A stretch of DNA of 64,000 nt, from the NCBI GenBank assembly GCA_003158855.1, contig PMLJ01000014.1, forward strand, positions 179,714 through 243,713, written 5' to 3'. Numbering within the stretch: position 1 is the first letter of the stretch; each line of letters opens with the position of its first letter. Under the pieces are notes generated by a model that was given only the letters and a program-made list of their open reading frames with translations, searched no databases and was not told where the DNA came from. Source of the stretch: Acidimicrobiaceae bacterium (GTDB lineage Bacteria; Actinomycetota; Acidimicrobiia; Acidimicrobiales; RAAP-2). The position numbers were made by a program, and so were the translations under genes. Positions 34,805 through 44,149 of the stretch are shown here, piece by piece.

Positions 34805-36553
34805 TCACGAACCTTTCGCGGCGATCTTTATGCGCAGGTCGCGCATCTGGCGTTCGGTGATGTTCTTCGGGGCCCCGGTCATGAGGTCGGCGCCCGACTG
34901 GGTCTTCGGGTAGGCGATGACCTCTCGGATGTTCTCCTCGCCGGCGAAGATGGCGACCAGGCGGTCGATCCCGAAGGCGAAGCCCGCGTGAGGGGGCGCT
35001 CCGTACTTGAATGCGCCGAGCAGGAATCCGAACCGGCTCTCCGCGTCGTCGTCGCTGACGCCGAGGGCCTTGAAGATGCGCGACTGGACGTCCGCGCGGT
35101 GTATTCGAACCGACCCGCTTCCGAGCTCCCAGCCGTTCAGCACCAGGTCGTAGGCCTGCGAGCGGACCTTCAGGGGGTCCGTCTCGATCAGGTCGATGTC
35201 GTCGGGGTGCGGCATCGTGAAGGGATGGTGTGCCGCCATGAGGTGACCGTCCTCGTCGATTCCCTCGAACATCGGAAACTCGGTCACCCAGACGTAGTGG
35301 TGCGGTCCCTCCCCCACCGGCGGTGATCCCAGCGCGACGCGAAGCGTCCCGAGCACCTTGCAGGCCAGCGCGTACTCGTCGGCGACACAGAACACAATGT
35401 CGCCGACTTCGGCGCCGTCCACGCGTCGGATCGCCAACGCCTCCTCCTCGTTGAGGAACCTGGCCAGTGGCGAGTCAAGACCCTCGTCGGTGACGCGAAA
35501 CCACGCCAGACCCTTCGCACCAAGGCTCTTCGCCTCATCGGTCAGCTGGTCGAGTCGGCTCCTCGAGAAGCTCGCCCCGCCCGGGACGAGCATGGCCTTC
35601 ACCGTCGGCGCGGAAAAGGCCTTCACCTCGGTGTTTTCGAAGACGGCGGAGAGATCCTGCAGGACCATTCCAAAGCGTAGGTCGGGCTTGTCGGTGCCGT
35701 AGCGGTCCAGGGCCTCGGCCCAGGTCATCGAGCCGATCACGCCGGGGCGAACGCCGGTGGCGGCCTCGGCGGCGTCGAGTACGGCCTCAGAGACGAAGGC
35801 GAGCACGTCGTCTTGGGTCACGAAGCTCGCCTCGAGGTCGAGCTGGGTGAACTCGAACTGGCGGTCGGCTCGAAGGTCTTCGTCGCGAAGGCATCGAGCG
35901 ATCTGGTAGTAGCGGTCAAAGCCGCCCACCATCAAGAGCTGCTTCGCGATCTGGGGGCTCTGGGGAAGCACGTAGAACTCACCCGGGTGCATTCGCGAGG
36001 GTACGACGAACTCCCGGGCGCCCTCGGGGGGCGGCGCCCACAGCAGCGGCGTTTCGACCTCGCAGAATCCCTGGGCGTCCATGGACCTTCGAAGCGTCGC
36101 GTTCACGACGGCGCGCAGTCGCAGGTTGCGCTGCATCGCGTCGCGGCGCAGGTCGAGGTAGCGGTAGCGCAGGCGCACCTGCTCGTCGACGTCGATGCGG
36201 TCATCGAGCTGGAACGGCGGCGGCTCGGCGGCGGCGAGTATCTCCACGGTGCAGTCCGACAGCTCCACCTCGCCGGTCGCGAGGCGTTCGTTGACCGTGC
36301 CCTCGGGGCGAGATGAGACGGTGCCGCTCACGCGTACGACGTACTCGGAGCGCACGTCGACCGATCCGTCAACCACCGCCTGGATGATCCCCGACCGGTC
36401 CCGCACGTCGAGGAACGCCAGGTGCTCACCGTGCTCGCGGCGCTTGGCCACCCATCCGCACACTGTGACGATCGAGCCGATCATCGAGGCGTCAACGGAC
36501 GCGCAGAGACAGTCCCTCATGCTCGTAGCTTCAAAGTTCTGGGGCATTGTCAC
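34805..36553 (-). CDS. aspS: Aspartate-tRNA ligase (possibly Asp/Asn)
   Basis: 582 aa. The N-terminal OB-fold anticodon domain has VCGWVAKRREHGEHLAFLDV; class II motifs follow: YQIARCLRDEDLRADRQ, EFTQLDLE and HAGFAFGIDRL. The GAD insertion lies around 290-400. It is bacterial-type AspRS. Many actinobacteria lack AsnRS and use a relaxed AspRS with GatCAB; this cannot be decided here. The start may be the GTG at 36553 or the ATG two codons in. It follows hisS by one base. Confidence 0.95.
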   Translation of the reverse strand: MTMPQNFEATSMRDCLCASVDASMIGSIVTVCGWVAKRREHGEHLAFLDVRDRSGIIQAVVDGSVDVRSEYVVRVSGTVSSRPEGTVNERLATGEVELSDCTVEILAAAEPPPFQLDDRIDVDEQVRLRYRYLDLRRDAMQRNLRLRAVVNATLRRSMDAQGFCEVETPLLWAPPPEGAREFVVPSRMHPGEFYVLPQSPQIAKQLLMVGGFDRYYQIARCLRDEDLRADRQFEFTQLDLEASFVTQDDVLAFVSEAVLDAAEAATGVRPGVIGSMTWAEALDRYGTDKPDLRFGMVLQDLSAVFENTEVKAFSAPTVKAMLVPGGASFSRSRLDQLTDEAKSLGAKGLAWFRVTDEGLDSPLARFLNEEEALAIRRVDGAEVGDIVFCVADEYALACKVLGTLRVALGSPPVGEGPHHYVWVTEFPMFEGIDEDGHLMAAHHPFTMPHPDDIDLIETDPLKVRSQAYDLVLNGWELGSGSVRIHRADVQSRIFKALGVSDDDAESRFGFLLGAFKYGAPPHAGFAFGIDRLVAIFAGEENIREVIAYPKTQSGADLMTGAPKNITERQMRDLRIKIAAKGS

Positions 36554-36554
36554 T

Positions 36555-37841
36555 TCACTTCGTCAGTAGGTTCGCGATCGCGGCCACGAGGTCGTCCCGA
36601 GACGCCTTTTGCTGGGCCTGCTCGAAATTGTCACTTCGTAGGTCTCTAATCGTAACCTCACCGGCCAGGAGCTCCTGGGGCCCCACCAGCAGTGCCCAGC
36701 GGGCACCGGACTTGTCGGCGACCTTCATCTGGGACTTCATCGAGCGCTGATCGTAGGCCCGGTCGCAGGCGACGCCCGCGGACCTCAACTCGTCGACGAG
36801 CACCGTCGCCACGTCCCCGCCGGTCGTGTCGACGACGAAGACGTCGAGCGTGCGATTGAGGAGATCCAGGGGCTGGTCGCTTTCCGCCGCGCGCGTGAGC
36901 AGCAGACGTTCGATGCCGGTGCCGAAGCCAATGCCGCCCGTGGGCTTTCCGCCCAGTTGCTCGGCGAGCTTGTCGTACCTTCCACCCCCCCCAATGGCGT
37001 TCTGGGCCCCGTCGAGGGCGTCGGCGACGAACTCGAACGTGGTGCGCGTGTAGTAGTCGAAGCCGCGCACGAGCCGCGGGTTGAGCTCCGCCTCGACGCC
37101 CAGGCTGGTCAGTCCCGCGAGCACGGCGGCGAAGTGCTCCCGGCATTCGTCACAGAGGTGGTCGGGCAGCATGGGACCCCGTGAGGTGACGTCGATGCAC
37201 GGCGCCTTCTTGCAGTCGAGCACGCGCAGGGGATTATGGCTCCAGGCCTTCTGGTGCTCGTCGCACAGCAGCGACGGGTCAGTCGCGAGGTGATGGCGCA
37301 GGATCGACACGTACGCCGCGCGGCACTCGTCGTGGCCCATGGAGTTGATGAGCAGGCGGATGCTTCGAAGTCCGATCGCCTCGAAGAACCGCCACGCCAG
37401 CGTGATCACCTCGACGTCGATCGCGGGGTCTTCCGTGCCGAGCGCTTCAACGCCCAGTTGGTGGTGCTGGCGGTAGCGGCCGGCCTGGGGCCGCTCGTAG
37501 CGAAACGCCGGCGTCACGTACCAGGCCTTCCACGGGGTCGCCGGCTGGTGCTGCACGAAGGCGCGCACGATCGACGCGGTGCCCTCGGGTCGCAGCGCGT
37601 AGACGCGTTCGCCCCGGTCGGCGAAGACGTACATCTCCTTCTTCGCGACTTCACTGTGCTCGCCGATGCCGCGGTTGAACACCCCGACGTCCTCGAACAT
37701 CGGGGTGATCGCGAGCGAGAACCCGTAGCGGTACGCGAAGTCGGCGAAGGTTGCGATGAGGCTCTCCCACTGACCCGACTCGGGTCCGAGGACGTCGTGG
37801 GTCCCGATGGGTGCCTGGAAGGATGAAGTGGTGTCGCTCAT
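36555..37841 (-). CDS. hisS: Histidine-tRNA ligase
   Basis: 428 aa. Class II motifs are ALRPEGTASIVRAF (motif 2 region), AFRYERPQAGRYRQHHQ, the histidine-binding LVRGFDYYTRTTFEF, and GIGFGTGIERLLL (motif 3). The anticodon-binding domain is C-terminal. A Cys-rich insert (LLCDEH, VLDCKKAPC, LCDECREH) is typical of HisRS of this type. The ATG overlaps the rel stop by four bases, and the rel-hisS-aspS order matches mycobacteria. Confidence 0.96.
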   Translation of the reverse strand: MSDTTSSFQAPIGTHDVLGPESGQWESLIATFADFAYRYGFSLAITPMFEDVGVFNRGIGEHSEVAKKEMYVFADRGERVYALRPEGTASIVRAFVQHQPATPWKAWYVTPAFRYERPQAGRYRQHHQLGVEALGTEDPAIDVEVITLAWRFFEAIGLRSIRLLINSMGHDECRAAYVSILRHHLATDPSLLCDEHQKAWSHNPLRVLDCKKAPCIDVTSRGPMLPDHLCDECREHFAAVLAGLTSLGVEAELNPRLVRGFDYYTRTTFEFVADALDGAQNAIGGGGRYDKLAEQLGGKPTGGIGFGTGIERLLLTRAAESDQPLDLLNRTLDVFVVDTTGGDVATVLVDELRSAGVACDRAYDQRSMKSQMKVADKSGARWALLVGPQELLAGEVTIRDLRSDNFEQAQQKASRDDLVAAIANLLTK

Positions 37842-40048
37842 GAAGTCTTGTTCTGTCCGGGAAGTTGGCGAAATGCGTCAAAGACGCCGTCAACGCCCTT
37901 CAACGACGCCAAGAGACTACTGAGGTGCGTGGGGTCGGCGAGTTCGACGTCGAAGACCATCCGCACGATCCGCGAACCGGAGGTCGCCGAGCTGCTCGAG
38001 ATGATGTTGAGGTGATACTCGGCGACGACCTTGGACACGTCAAGCAGCAGCCGCGACCGATCGAACGCCATGACTTCCAGCACGGCCCGGTATTGGCCCC
38101 CGGTGGAACCGTCCCATTCGACGTCGATGATGCGCTCGCCCAACCGGTTCGCGAGCGCCACCGCGTTCGAGCAGTCGTCCCGGTGCACCGAGACGCCTCG
38201 CCCCTGGGTGATGAACCCCATGATTGCATCGCCCGGCACCGGCGAGCAGCACCGCGCGAGGTGGATCATGACGTCGTCGAGTCCCTCGACGTACACGCCC
38301 GCCGAGCGCCGCGCGGTACGGCTCGATCGCGAAGTTCGCGTGACGGTCGTCGGCAGCTGCTCGGCGTCACCGCCGTGCAGCTCGCGGCTGAGGCGCTGGA
38401 CAACCGCGAGGGCGGAGATCTGGTTGCTGTCGATCGCCATGAACAGCGCGTCGAGGTCCTCGAGGGTGAGCGAGGCGATGACCGCGTCGAGCGCGCTCGA
38501 CGATAGCGACGTGGCGATCGGGAGACCCTCGCGTCGCAGGGCCTTGATAAGTTCCTCGCGCCCGCCCTCGATGGCGTCCTCTCGGCGCTCACGCTGGAAC
38601 CACTGGCGGATCTTGGACTTCGCGCGCGACGACTTGGCGATATTCAGCCAGTCCCGGGAGGGACCTGACGAGTCGTTCTTGCTCGTGACGATCTCGACGA
38701 CGTCCGCCGAGTGGAGCACCGTCTCGAGCGGGACGAGGCGGCCATTGACCTTGGCGCCCACGCAGTGGTGACCGACCTCGGTATGCACGGCGTAGGCGAA
38801 GTCGATGGTCGTCGCGCCCTCGATCAGCGCGATAACGCGGCCCTTGGGGGTGAAGACGTAGACCTCGTCCTGGCCGAGGTCGAGCTTCAGCGCCTCGAGG
38901 AAGGCGATCGGGTCGGCCTCCTCCTCTTCCACGTCAGCGAGGCGCTGCATCCAGGCGATCTCACGGCTGGACGCCCCTTCCTTGTAGCCCCAGTGCGCCG
39001 CGACGCCGAACTCAGCCCGGCGGTGCATCTCCTGATTGCGCACCTGCACCTCCACCGACTTGCCGCGCGGGCCAATGACCGTCGTGTGCAGCGACTGATA
39101 GAGGTTGAACTTGGGCGAGTTGATGTAGTCCTTGAAGCGGCCCTGCACCGGCGACCAGAGGGCGTGGATCGCGCCGAGCACGGCCCAGCAGTCGCGTTCT
39201 TCCTCGACGATGACCCTCAGTCCCACCAGGTCATAGATGTCGTCGAACTCCTTACCCCCGACCACCATTTTCTCGTAGATGCTCCAGAGATGCTTCGGAC
39301 GGCCCCGCACGTCGGCCTTGATCGAGAAGCTCTCGAGCTTGGCGACCAGCGCCTCCATCACCTCCTTCAGATAGGCCTCGCGCTCGGGCTGGCGCGCGGC
39401 GACCATCTGCTCGATCTCGGCGTAGCGCTTCGGGTGCAGCGTGGCGAAACTCAGGTCCTCGAGCTGCCACTTCACCTGCTGGACACCGAGGCGGTGCGCG
39501 AGGGGCGCGTAGACGTCGAGGGTCTCCTGGGCGATCGCGCGTTGACGCGCCATGGGCATCACCGAAATGGTGCGCATGTTGTGCAGGCGGTCGGCGAGCT
39601 TGATCAGGAGCACCCGCCAGTCCTGGGCCATGGCGATGAACATCTTGCGAATGGTCGCCGCCTGCTGGGCTTCCCTCGAGTCGAACTCCAGACGGTCGAG
39701 CTTCGTTACGCCGTCGACGATTGCCGAGACCTGGTCGCCGAACTCCTTCGCGAGCCAATCGGTCGTGATGCCAGTGTCCTCGACGGCGTCGTGCAGCAGC
39801 GCCGCGGCGATGGTGGGCTCGTCGAGACCCAGGTCGGCCGCGATACCCGCCACCGCGATCGGGTGGGTCACGTACGGCTCGCCGGTCCTTCGCAACTGCC
39901 CCTCGTGGGCGTTGACGGCGACCAGCCCCGCGCGCCGGATGAGTTCGACGTCGCCCGACTCGTGGTGCTCGAGGAAACGCGCTATCAACCGCTCGATCGA
40001 GCCGATCAACGCGGGGTCGGCGGTGGAGCGCGAAGTGAGACTGACCAT
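37838..40048 (-). CDS. rel: Bifunctional (p)ppGpp synthetase/hydrolase Rel
   Basis: 736 aa. It makes and degrades (p)ppGpp in the stringent response. The HD hydrolase is intact, with H62 (YVTHPIAVA), HDAVEDTG at 86-93 and LADRLHNMRT near 150. The synthetase domain has GRPKHLWSIYEKM, DIYDLVGLRVIV and YQSLHTTVIGP. A TGS domain (VYVFTPKGRVIALIEGATTID) and a C-terminal ACT domain follow. TAGGCT lies six bases before the ATG, so transcription of rel-hisS-aspS probably starts here and not from secF. Confidence 0.97.
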   Translation of the reverse strand: MVSLTSRSTADPALIGSIERLIARFLEHHESGDVELIRRAGLVAVNAHEGQLRRTGEPYVTHPIAVAGIAADLGLDEPTIAAALLHDAVEDTGITTDWLAKEFGDQVSAIVDGVTKLDRLEFDSREAQQAATIRKMFIAMAQDWRVLLIKLADRLHNMRTISVMPMARQRAIAQETLDVYAPLAHRLGVQQVKWQLEDLSFATLHPKRYAEIEQMVAARQPEREAYLKEVMEALVAKLESFSIKADVRGRPKHLWSIYEKMVVGGKEFDDIYDLVGLRVIVEEERDCWAVLGAIHALWSPVQGRFKDYINSPKFNLYQSLHTTVIGPRGKSVEVQVRNQEMHRRAEFGVAAHWGYKEGASSREIAWMQRLADVEEEEADPIAFLEALKLDLGQDEVYVFTPKGRVIALIEGATTIDFAYAVHTEVGHHCVGAKVNGRLVPLETVLHSADVVEIVTSKNDSSGPSRDWLNIAKSSRAKSKIRQWFQRERREDAIEGGREELIKALRREGLPIATSLSSSALDAVIASLTLEDLDALFMAIDSNQISALAVVQRLSRELHGGDAEQLPTTVTRTSRSSRTARRSAGVYVEGLDDVMIHLARCCSPVPGDAIMGFITQGRGVSVHRDDCSNAVALANRLGERIIDVEWDGSTGGQYRAVLEVMAFDRSRLLLDVSKVVAEYHLNIISSSSATSGSRIVRMVFDVELADPTHLSSLLASLKGVDGVFDAFRQLPGQNKTS

Positions 40049-40054
40049 GTGGTC

Positions 40055-40060
40055 AGCCTA
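40055..40060 (-). promoter_or_regulatory. Putative -10 element of a leaderless rel promoter
   Basis: TAGGCT on the minus strand followed by six bases (gaccac) and the rel ATG. It sits in the 20-base gap after secF. Confidence 0.5.
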
Positions 40061-40068
40061 CCGGTGCC

Positions 40069-41184
40069 TTAGCGTCTTTTCTGCTTGCGGGCGCGTGGGG
40101 TCACGGTCGTGGCGCGCGTGGCGCGTGGCGCGCCGACGACGCGCTGTGCTCCCTCGGCGGACAAGAGCGCTGCGGCGGCGGGGCTCAGGATGCGGTGCTC
40201 GGATCTCTGGGCGACACGCTCGGCGAGGTCGCGGAACCGTGGTTCGCGCTCCTTCATCCACGCGAGCAGCGGGCTCGCGATGAAGATCGACGAGTACGCA
40301 CCGCTCATCAGTCCGACGAACAGCGCGAGCCCGTAATTCTGCAACGTCGTCGCCCCGAGCAGGTCGGCGCCGACGAGCAAGACGGCGAGCACCGGCAGGA
40401 TGGCGACGAGCGAGGTGTTGATCGAGCGCGCCAACGTCTGGTTCATGGAGAGGTTCACCATCTCGCCGTAGGTGATGTCACCGGACTTGAGGACCCCCCC
40501 GGTATTGTCGCGGACGCGGTCGAAGACCACAACGGTGTCGTAGAGCGAGTAGCCGAGGATGGTCAGGATTGCGATCACCGTATCCGGCGTGATCTGGAAC
40601 CCGAACAACGAGTACACCCCGACGGTGACGAGCAGGTCGTGCACCATCGCGACGAAGGCCGCCACGGCCATCTTCGGCTCGAACCGGATGCTGATATAGG
40701 CAACCACGGCGACAAAGAACACGATCAACGCCTCGAGGGCCCGGTTGGTGATCTGTCCACCCCACGTCGGGCCCACGCTGCTCGTCGACACCTGGTTCGC
40801 GTTCACCTTCGCCACCTTCGCGAGGGCGTTGACCACGTTGTTCGTGACGCTCAACTGCTTGTCGGCGGAGAGCGCGTTGAGGTCGGCGGTGACCTCGTAC
40901 GTGTCCTTGCCCAACTTCTCCACGGTGGGCTTCGAGAGGCCCACTTTCTCGACCGAGTGGGTCACGGCGCTGATGGAGGTGTTGGGCGCGAGGACTTCCC
41001 ATGAGCTACCGCCCTTGAAGTCGATCCCGAGGTTGAAACCCCGGATGCTCAATGAACCGAGGCCCACCAGGATGATGGCGATCGAGATTGTGAACCAGAG
41101 TTTGCGCCGCCCCACGAAGTCGACCGTGGTGAGTCCGCGGTAGACGCGGCCGAAGCGGCCCGGCGTTTTGGTCACGTCACTCAT
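40069..41184 (-). CDS. secF: Protein translocase subunit SecF
   Basis: 371 aa from the ATG at 41184, coupled to secD by an ATGA overlap; the longer frame lies inside secD. It works with SecD and YajC to pull proteins through SecYEG using the proton gradient. Six membrane helices are predicted; LGIDFKGGSSWEV near 51-63 is the SecF signature, and GYSLYDTVVVFDRVRDN and NQTLARSINTSLVAI are the conserved second-half motifs. The C-terminus is very basic (TPRARKQKRR), which suits a cytoplasmic end. Confidence 0.96.
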   Translation of the reverse strand: MSDVTKTPGRFGRVYRGLTTVDFVGRRKLWFTISIAIILVGLGSLSIRGFNLGIDFKGGSSWEVLAPNTSISAVTHSVEKVGLSKPTVEKLGKDTYEVTADLNALSADKQLSVTNNVVNALAKVAKVNANQVSTSSVGPTWGGQITNRALEALIVFFVAVVAYISIRFEPKMAVAAFVAMVHDLLVTVGVYSLFGFQITPDTVIAILTILGYSLYDTVVVFDRVRDNTGGVLKSGDITYGEMVNLSMNQTLARSINTSLVAILPVLAVLLVGADLLGATTLQNYGLALFVGLMSGAYSSIFIASPLLAWMKEREPRFRDLAERVAQRSEHRILSPAAAALLSAEGAQRVVGAPRATRATTVTPRARKQKRR

Positions 41185-42698
41185 TCGTTGGCTCCCGAAG
41201 AAAGACCCGCGGCCATCGAAAGCGCCGAGTTGCCTTGTGAACTGCGCCGTCCGAGAAGCACGACCATCGGACGGGTGAAGTACCACGTGATGAACACGTC
41301 CATCAGGGTCGAGAGACCGAGGAAGAACGCGAAGCCCCGGACGTCGCCGACGGCGATGAGGTAGAGCAGGACCGCCGCCAAGAGACTGACCGTGTCAGCC
41401 GCCAAGACCGTCCGCCACGCCGACTTGAATCCCCGGTCGACCGACGACCTGATGGAGCGCCCTGCTCGGGCCTCGTCTTTCAACCGTTCGAAATACACGA
41501 TGTAACTGTCGACCGTGATACCGATCGACACAATTAATCCGGTGACACCTGCCAAGTCAAAACTCGGGGCGAAGGCCGTGTGGCCGAGCGCCGAGATGAT
41601 CGCCCACAGCAGGGCGGCGGTGACGCTGAGTCCGAGGACGATGACCAATCCGAGGGCGCGGTAGTAGAGAATTGTGTACAAGAGGACGAGCGCGAGGCCC
41701 ACGAGGCCGGCGCCGAGGCCGGCGACGAGTGCGCTGTGGCCGAGCGTTGGTGAGACCGTTTGGGTCGTGAGCGCGACGAGGCGCACGGGCAGCGCGCCGA
41801 ACTCCATGGCGATCGCCAGGTTCTTCGCCGAAGTCTCGGTGAACGACCCCGAGATCTCGCCTTGGCCCCCGAAGGAGGTGAACGTCGACTGGGTCGGCTG
41901 GATCAACGGTGCCGACTGGATAACGCCATCGAGCTCGATGGCGAGCTCCTGGTGGAAGTTCTCTTGGGCCACCTTGTCCCAGAGGGGGCTGCCCTTGGCG
42001 GTCAAGGTGTAGTTCACGACCCACTGATTCGTCTGGTTCAGCTGGGCGTAGGCCTTGCCGATCGACTGGCCGGTCAGTTGGGACGCACCGAGCAGGTAGC
42101 GCACGCCGGGCGAGCCGAGCACCGGCAGGATGACCGTCTTGCTCGGATCGTCAGCGGCCGCAGCAGTGCTCGCCACTTTGGCGTACTTGGGGTCGGGCTG
42201 GATGTTCTGGTTCGAGTCGTAGCCCGCCGCGGAGTTTGGGTTGGGCGTCACCGCAAGGTTCGCCGCGGTGAGCGCGTAGGAGGCGCCGCAGGCCGGCAGC
42301 GTGCCCGTGTAGGTGGCGACCTTCTTCGCCTCGGTGACCTGGCACTCCACCGGTCGAAACAAGAGTTGCGCGGTCTGGCCAACGGCGGCGAGCACGGCTC
42401 GCGCGTCGGTCACTCCCGGCACGCTCACCACAACGTCCTTGCCCTGCAGGTTCACCTGCGCGCCAGAGACCCCGAGCCCGTTCACACGGTTCGTGAGGAT
42501 CTGCACGACTTCTTGCATATCGGCCTTGGTCGCGTGCGACGCAGGCTTGTAGACGACCGAAAGTCCGCCCGCGAGGTCAAGCCCCAGTTTGGGGCCCCAT
42601 CCGAGTGACAGCGTGGTCGCCAACGAGCCGAATGCTACGGCAATGGTGAGGACAAGGCTGACGATCATCGACCGTCGTGACCCGACTTTTGGGGCCAT
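41181..42698 (-). CDS. secD: Protein translocase subunit SecD
   Basis: 505 aa. It has one N-terminal helix, a large extracytoplasmic P1 domain (about 35-300) and five C-terminal helices. Motifs are LGLDLAGGLSVVYKP, ILTNRVNGLGVSGAQV, VVSVPGVTDA, SITVDSYIVYFERLKDEAR-type sequence near 390-410, and DRGFKSAWRTVLAADTVSLL. A low-complexity Ala/Ser/Asp insert lies near residues 175-190. It is coupled to yajC (TAATG) and secF (ATGA). Confidence 0.96.
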   Translation of the reverse strand: MAPKVGSRRSMIVSLVLTIAVAFGSLATTLSLGWGPKLGLDLAGGLSVVYKPASHATKADMQEVVQILTNRVNGLGVSGAQVNLQGKDVVVSVPGVTDARAVLAAVGQTAQLLFRPVECQVTEAKKVATYTGTLPACGASYALTAANLAVTPNPNSAAGYDSNQNIQPDPKYAKVASTAAAADDPSKTVILPVLGSPGVRYLLGASQLTGQSIGKAYAQLNQTNQWVVNYTLTAKGSPLWDKVAQENFHQELAIELDGVIQSAPLIQPTQSTFTSFGGQGEISGSFTETSAKNLAIAMEFGALPVRLVALTTQTVSPTLGHSALVAGLGAGLVGLALVLLYTILYYRALGLVIVLGLSVTAALLWAIISALGHTAFAPSFDLAGVTGLIVSIGITVDSYIVYFERLKDEARAGRSIRSSVDRGFKSAWRTVLAADTVSLLAAVLLYLIAVGDVRGFAFFLGLSTLMDVFITWYFTRPMVVLLGRRSSQGNSALSMAAGLSSGANE

Positions 42699-43054
42699 TA
42701 CTGCTTGTCGCCTTCTGGGTGTTCGTCGTCCGTGGCCTCAGGCACCACCACCGGGTCGAACCGACGAGCGATCGCCGACGGCACGAACTCGAGCTCGACC
42801 CCGCTCGCGCTGCGAAGGGTGATGAACTCGTCGGTCTGGCTGACCACGGTGCCTACGAATCCACCAATGGTCTGGGCGCGCTCTCCGACGTCGACCTTCT
42901 TCGAGACCTGGCGTGCGGCCTTCTGCCTCTTGCTGCGCGGACGAAGGTAGAAGAAGTAGAGGCCGCCGAAGACGATGACGTAGATGATCAGGATGTACGA
43001 CGACGAACCACTTTTCGTAGCGGCCTTCGTTGCTTCCAGTGCGGCTTCCAACAT
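42698..43054 (-). CDS. yajC: Preprotein translocase accessory subunit YajC
   Basis: 118 aa from the ATG at 43054, preceded by GGAGGA at good spacing; the ATG six codons upstream would place this ribosome binding site inside the gene. One membrane helix (about 18-38) is followed by FYLRPRSKRQKAAR and TIGGFVGTVVS, the YajC core. The C-terminus is acidic and probably disordered. yajC-secD-secF form a coupled operon. Confidence 0.93.
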   Translation of the reverse strand: MLEAALEATKAATKSGSSSYILIIYVIVFGGLYFFYLRPRSKRQKAARQVSKKVDVGERAQTIGGFVGTVVSQTDEFITLRSASGVELEFVPSAIARRFDPVVVPEATDDEHPEGDKQ

Positions 43055-43108
43055 GTGTGCTTCCTCCGTCATTAGACAAAGAAACCCTAGTCGCTGGCGG
43101 GGTCCGCT

Positions 43109-44149
43109 CTAGACCAGTCCGCCCCCACGAGGGGTAATTCCCATGTGCCGGAAAGCCTTTTCCGTCGCCACCCGTCCCCTCGGGGTGCGAATGAGGAGAC
43201 CTTCGCGCAACAGGAACGGCTCGTAGGCGTCTTCAATTGTCGCCGGCTCTTCCCCGCATGCGTGGGCCAAAGTTGTGAGTCCGATGGGCTGGCTGGCGAA
43301 CTGGACGCAGAGCAGCAGCAGGATGCGCCGGTCGATCTTGTCGAGTCCGTATTCGTCAACGCCGAACAGCACGAGCGCCTCGACCGCGACCGCAGTGTCG
43401 ACCACCGGATGATTCTGCACCGCCGCGAAGTCCCGCACCCTTCGAAGGAGCCGGTTGGCGATTCGAGGTGTGCCTCGGCTCCTCGACGCGATCGTGGACG
43501 CGGCGTCCTCTCGAAGTTCCACCCCGAGCAGCGCGGCCGAGCGTTCGACGATGATGGTCAGCTCGTCGGGGTCGTAGAGGTCCAGTTGACCTATGAAACC
43601 GAACCTGTCTCTCAGGGGCGCCGCGACGAGGCCCGTTCTCGTCGTCGCGCCGACCAGCGTGAAGTTCGGCAGGTCCAGTCGAATCGAGCGCGCTGACGGT
43701 CCGCGTCCGATCATGACGTCGAGCCGGCGGTCCTCGAGCGCCGGATAGAGGACCTCCTCGACCGCCCGCGAGAGCCGGTGAATCTCGTCGATGAAGAGCA
43801 CGTCGCCGTCCTGCAGGTCGGTGAGCAGCGCCGCAAGGTCACCCGGACGCGACAGGACCGGACCGGAGGTGATTCGTATTCCGGACCCCATCTCCACCGC
43901 CACGATGCTCGCGAGCGATGTCTTGCCGAGTCCGGGCGGTCCCGCGAAGAGCAAATGGTCGGACGACTGGTTGCGGGCCTTCGCCGAACCAAGAACGATC
44001 TCCAGGTGGCGCACGAGTTCTCGCTGACCGACGAAGTCCGACAGGGTGCCGGGCCGCAACGAGACTTCCGCCTTGCGCTCCTGCTCGTCGGCGACCGGGG
44101 CCACCACGCTCGCACTCAGCTGCTCGAGGTCGATGTCGCGCCGGCTCAT
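43109..44149 (-). CDS. ruvB: Holliday junction branch migration ATPase RuvB
   Basis: 346 aa. It is the hexameric motor that drives branch migration with RuvA. Walker A is GPPGLGKTSL, Walker B LFIDEIHRL, sensor 1 VGATTRTGL, and the winged-helix C-terminus ends with LIRTPRGRVATEKAFRHMGI. The ATG overlaps the ruvA stop by four bases, so ruvC-ruvA-ruvB are fully coupled. Confidence 0.97.
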   Translation of the reverse strand: MSRRDIDLEQLSASVVAPVADEQERKAEVSLRPGTLSDFVGQRELVRHLEIVLGSAKARNQSSDHLLFAGPPGLGKTSLASIVAVEMGSGIRITSGPVLSRPGDLAALLTDLQDGDVLFIDEIHRLSRAVEEVLYPALEDRRLDVMIGRGPSARSIRLDLPNFTLVGATTRTGLVAAPLRDRFGFIGQLDLYDPDELTIIVERSAALLGVELREDAASTIASRSRGTPRIANRLLRRVRDFAAVQNHPVVDTAVAVEALVLFGVDEYGLDKIDRRILLLLCVQFASQPIGLTTLAHACGEEPATIEDAYEPFLLREGLLIRTPRGRVATEKAFRHMGITPRGGGLV

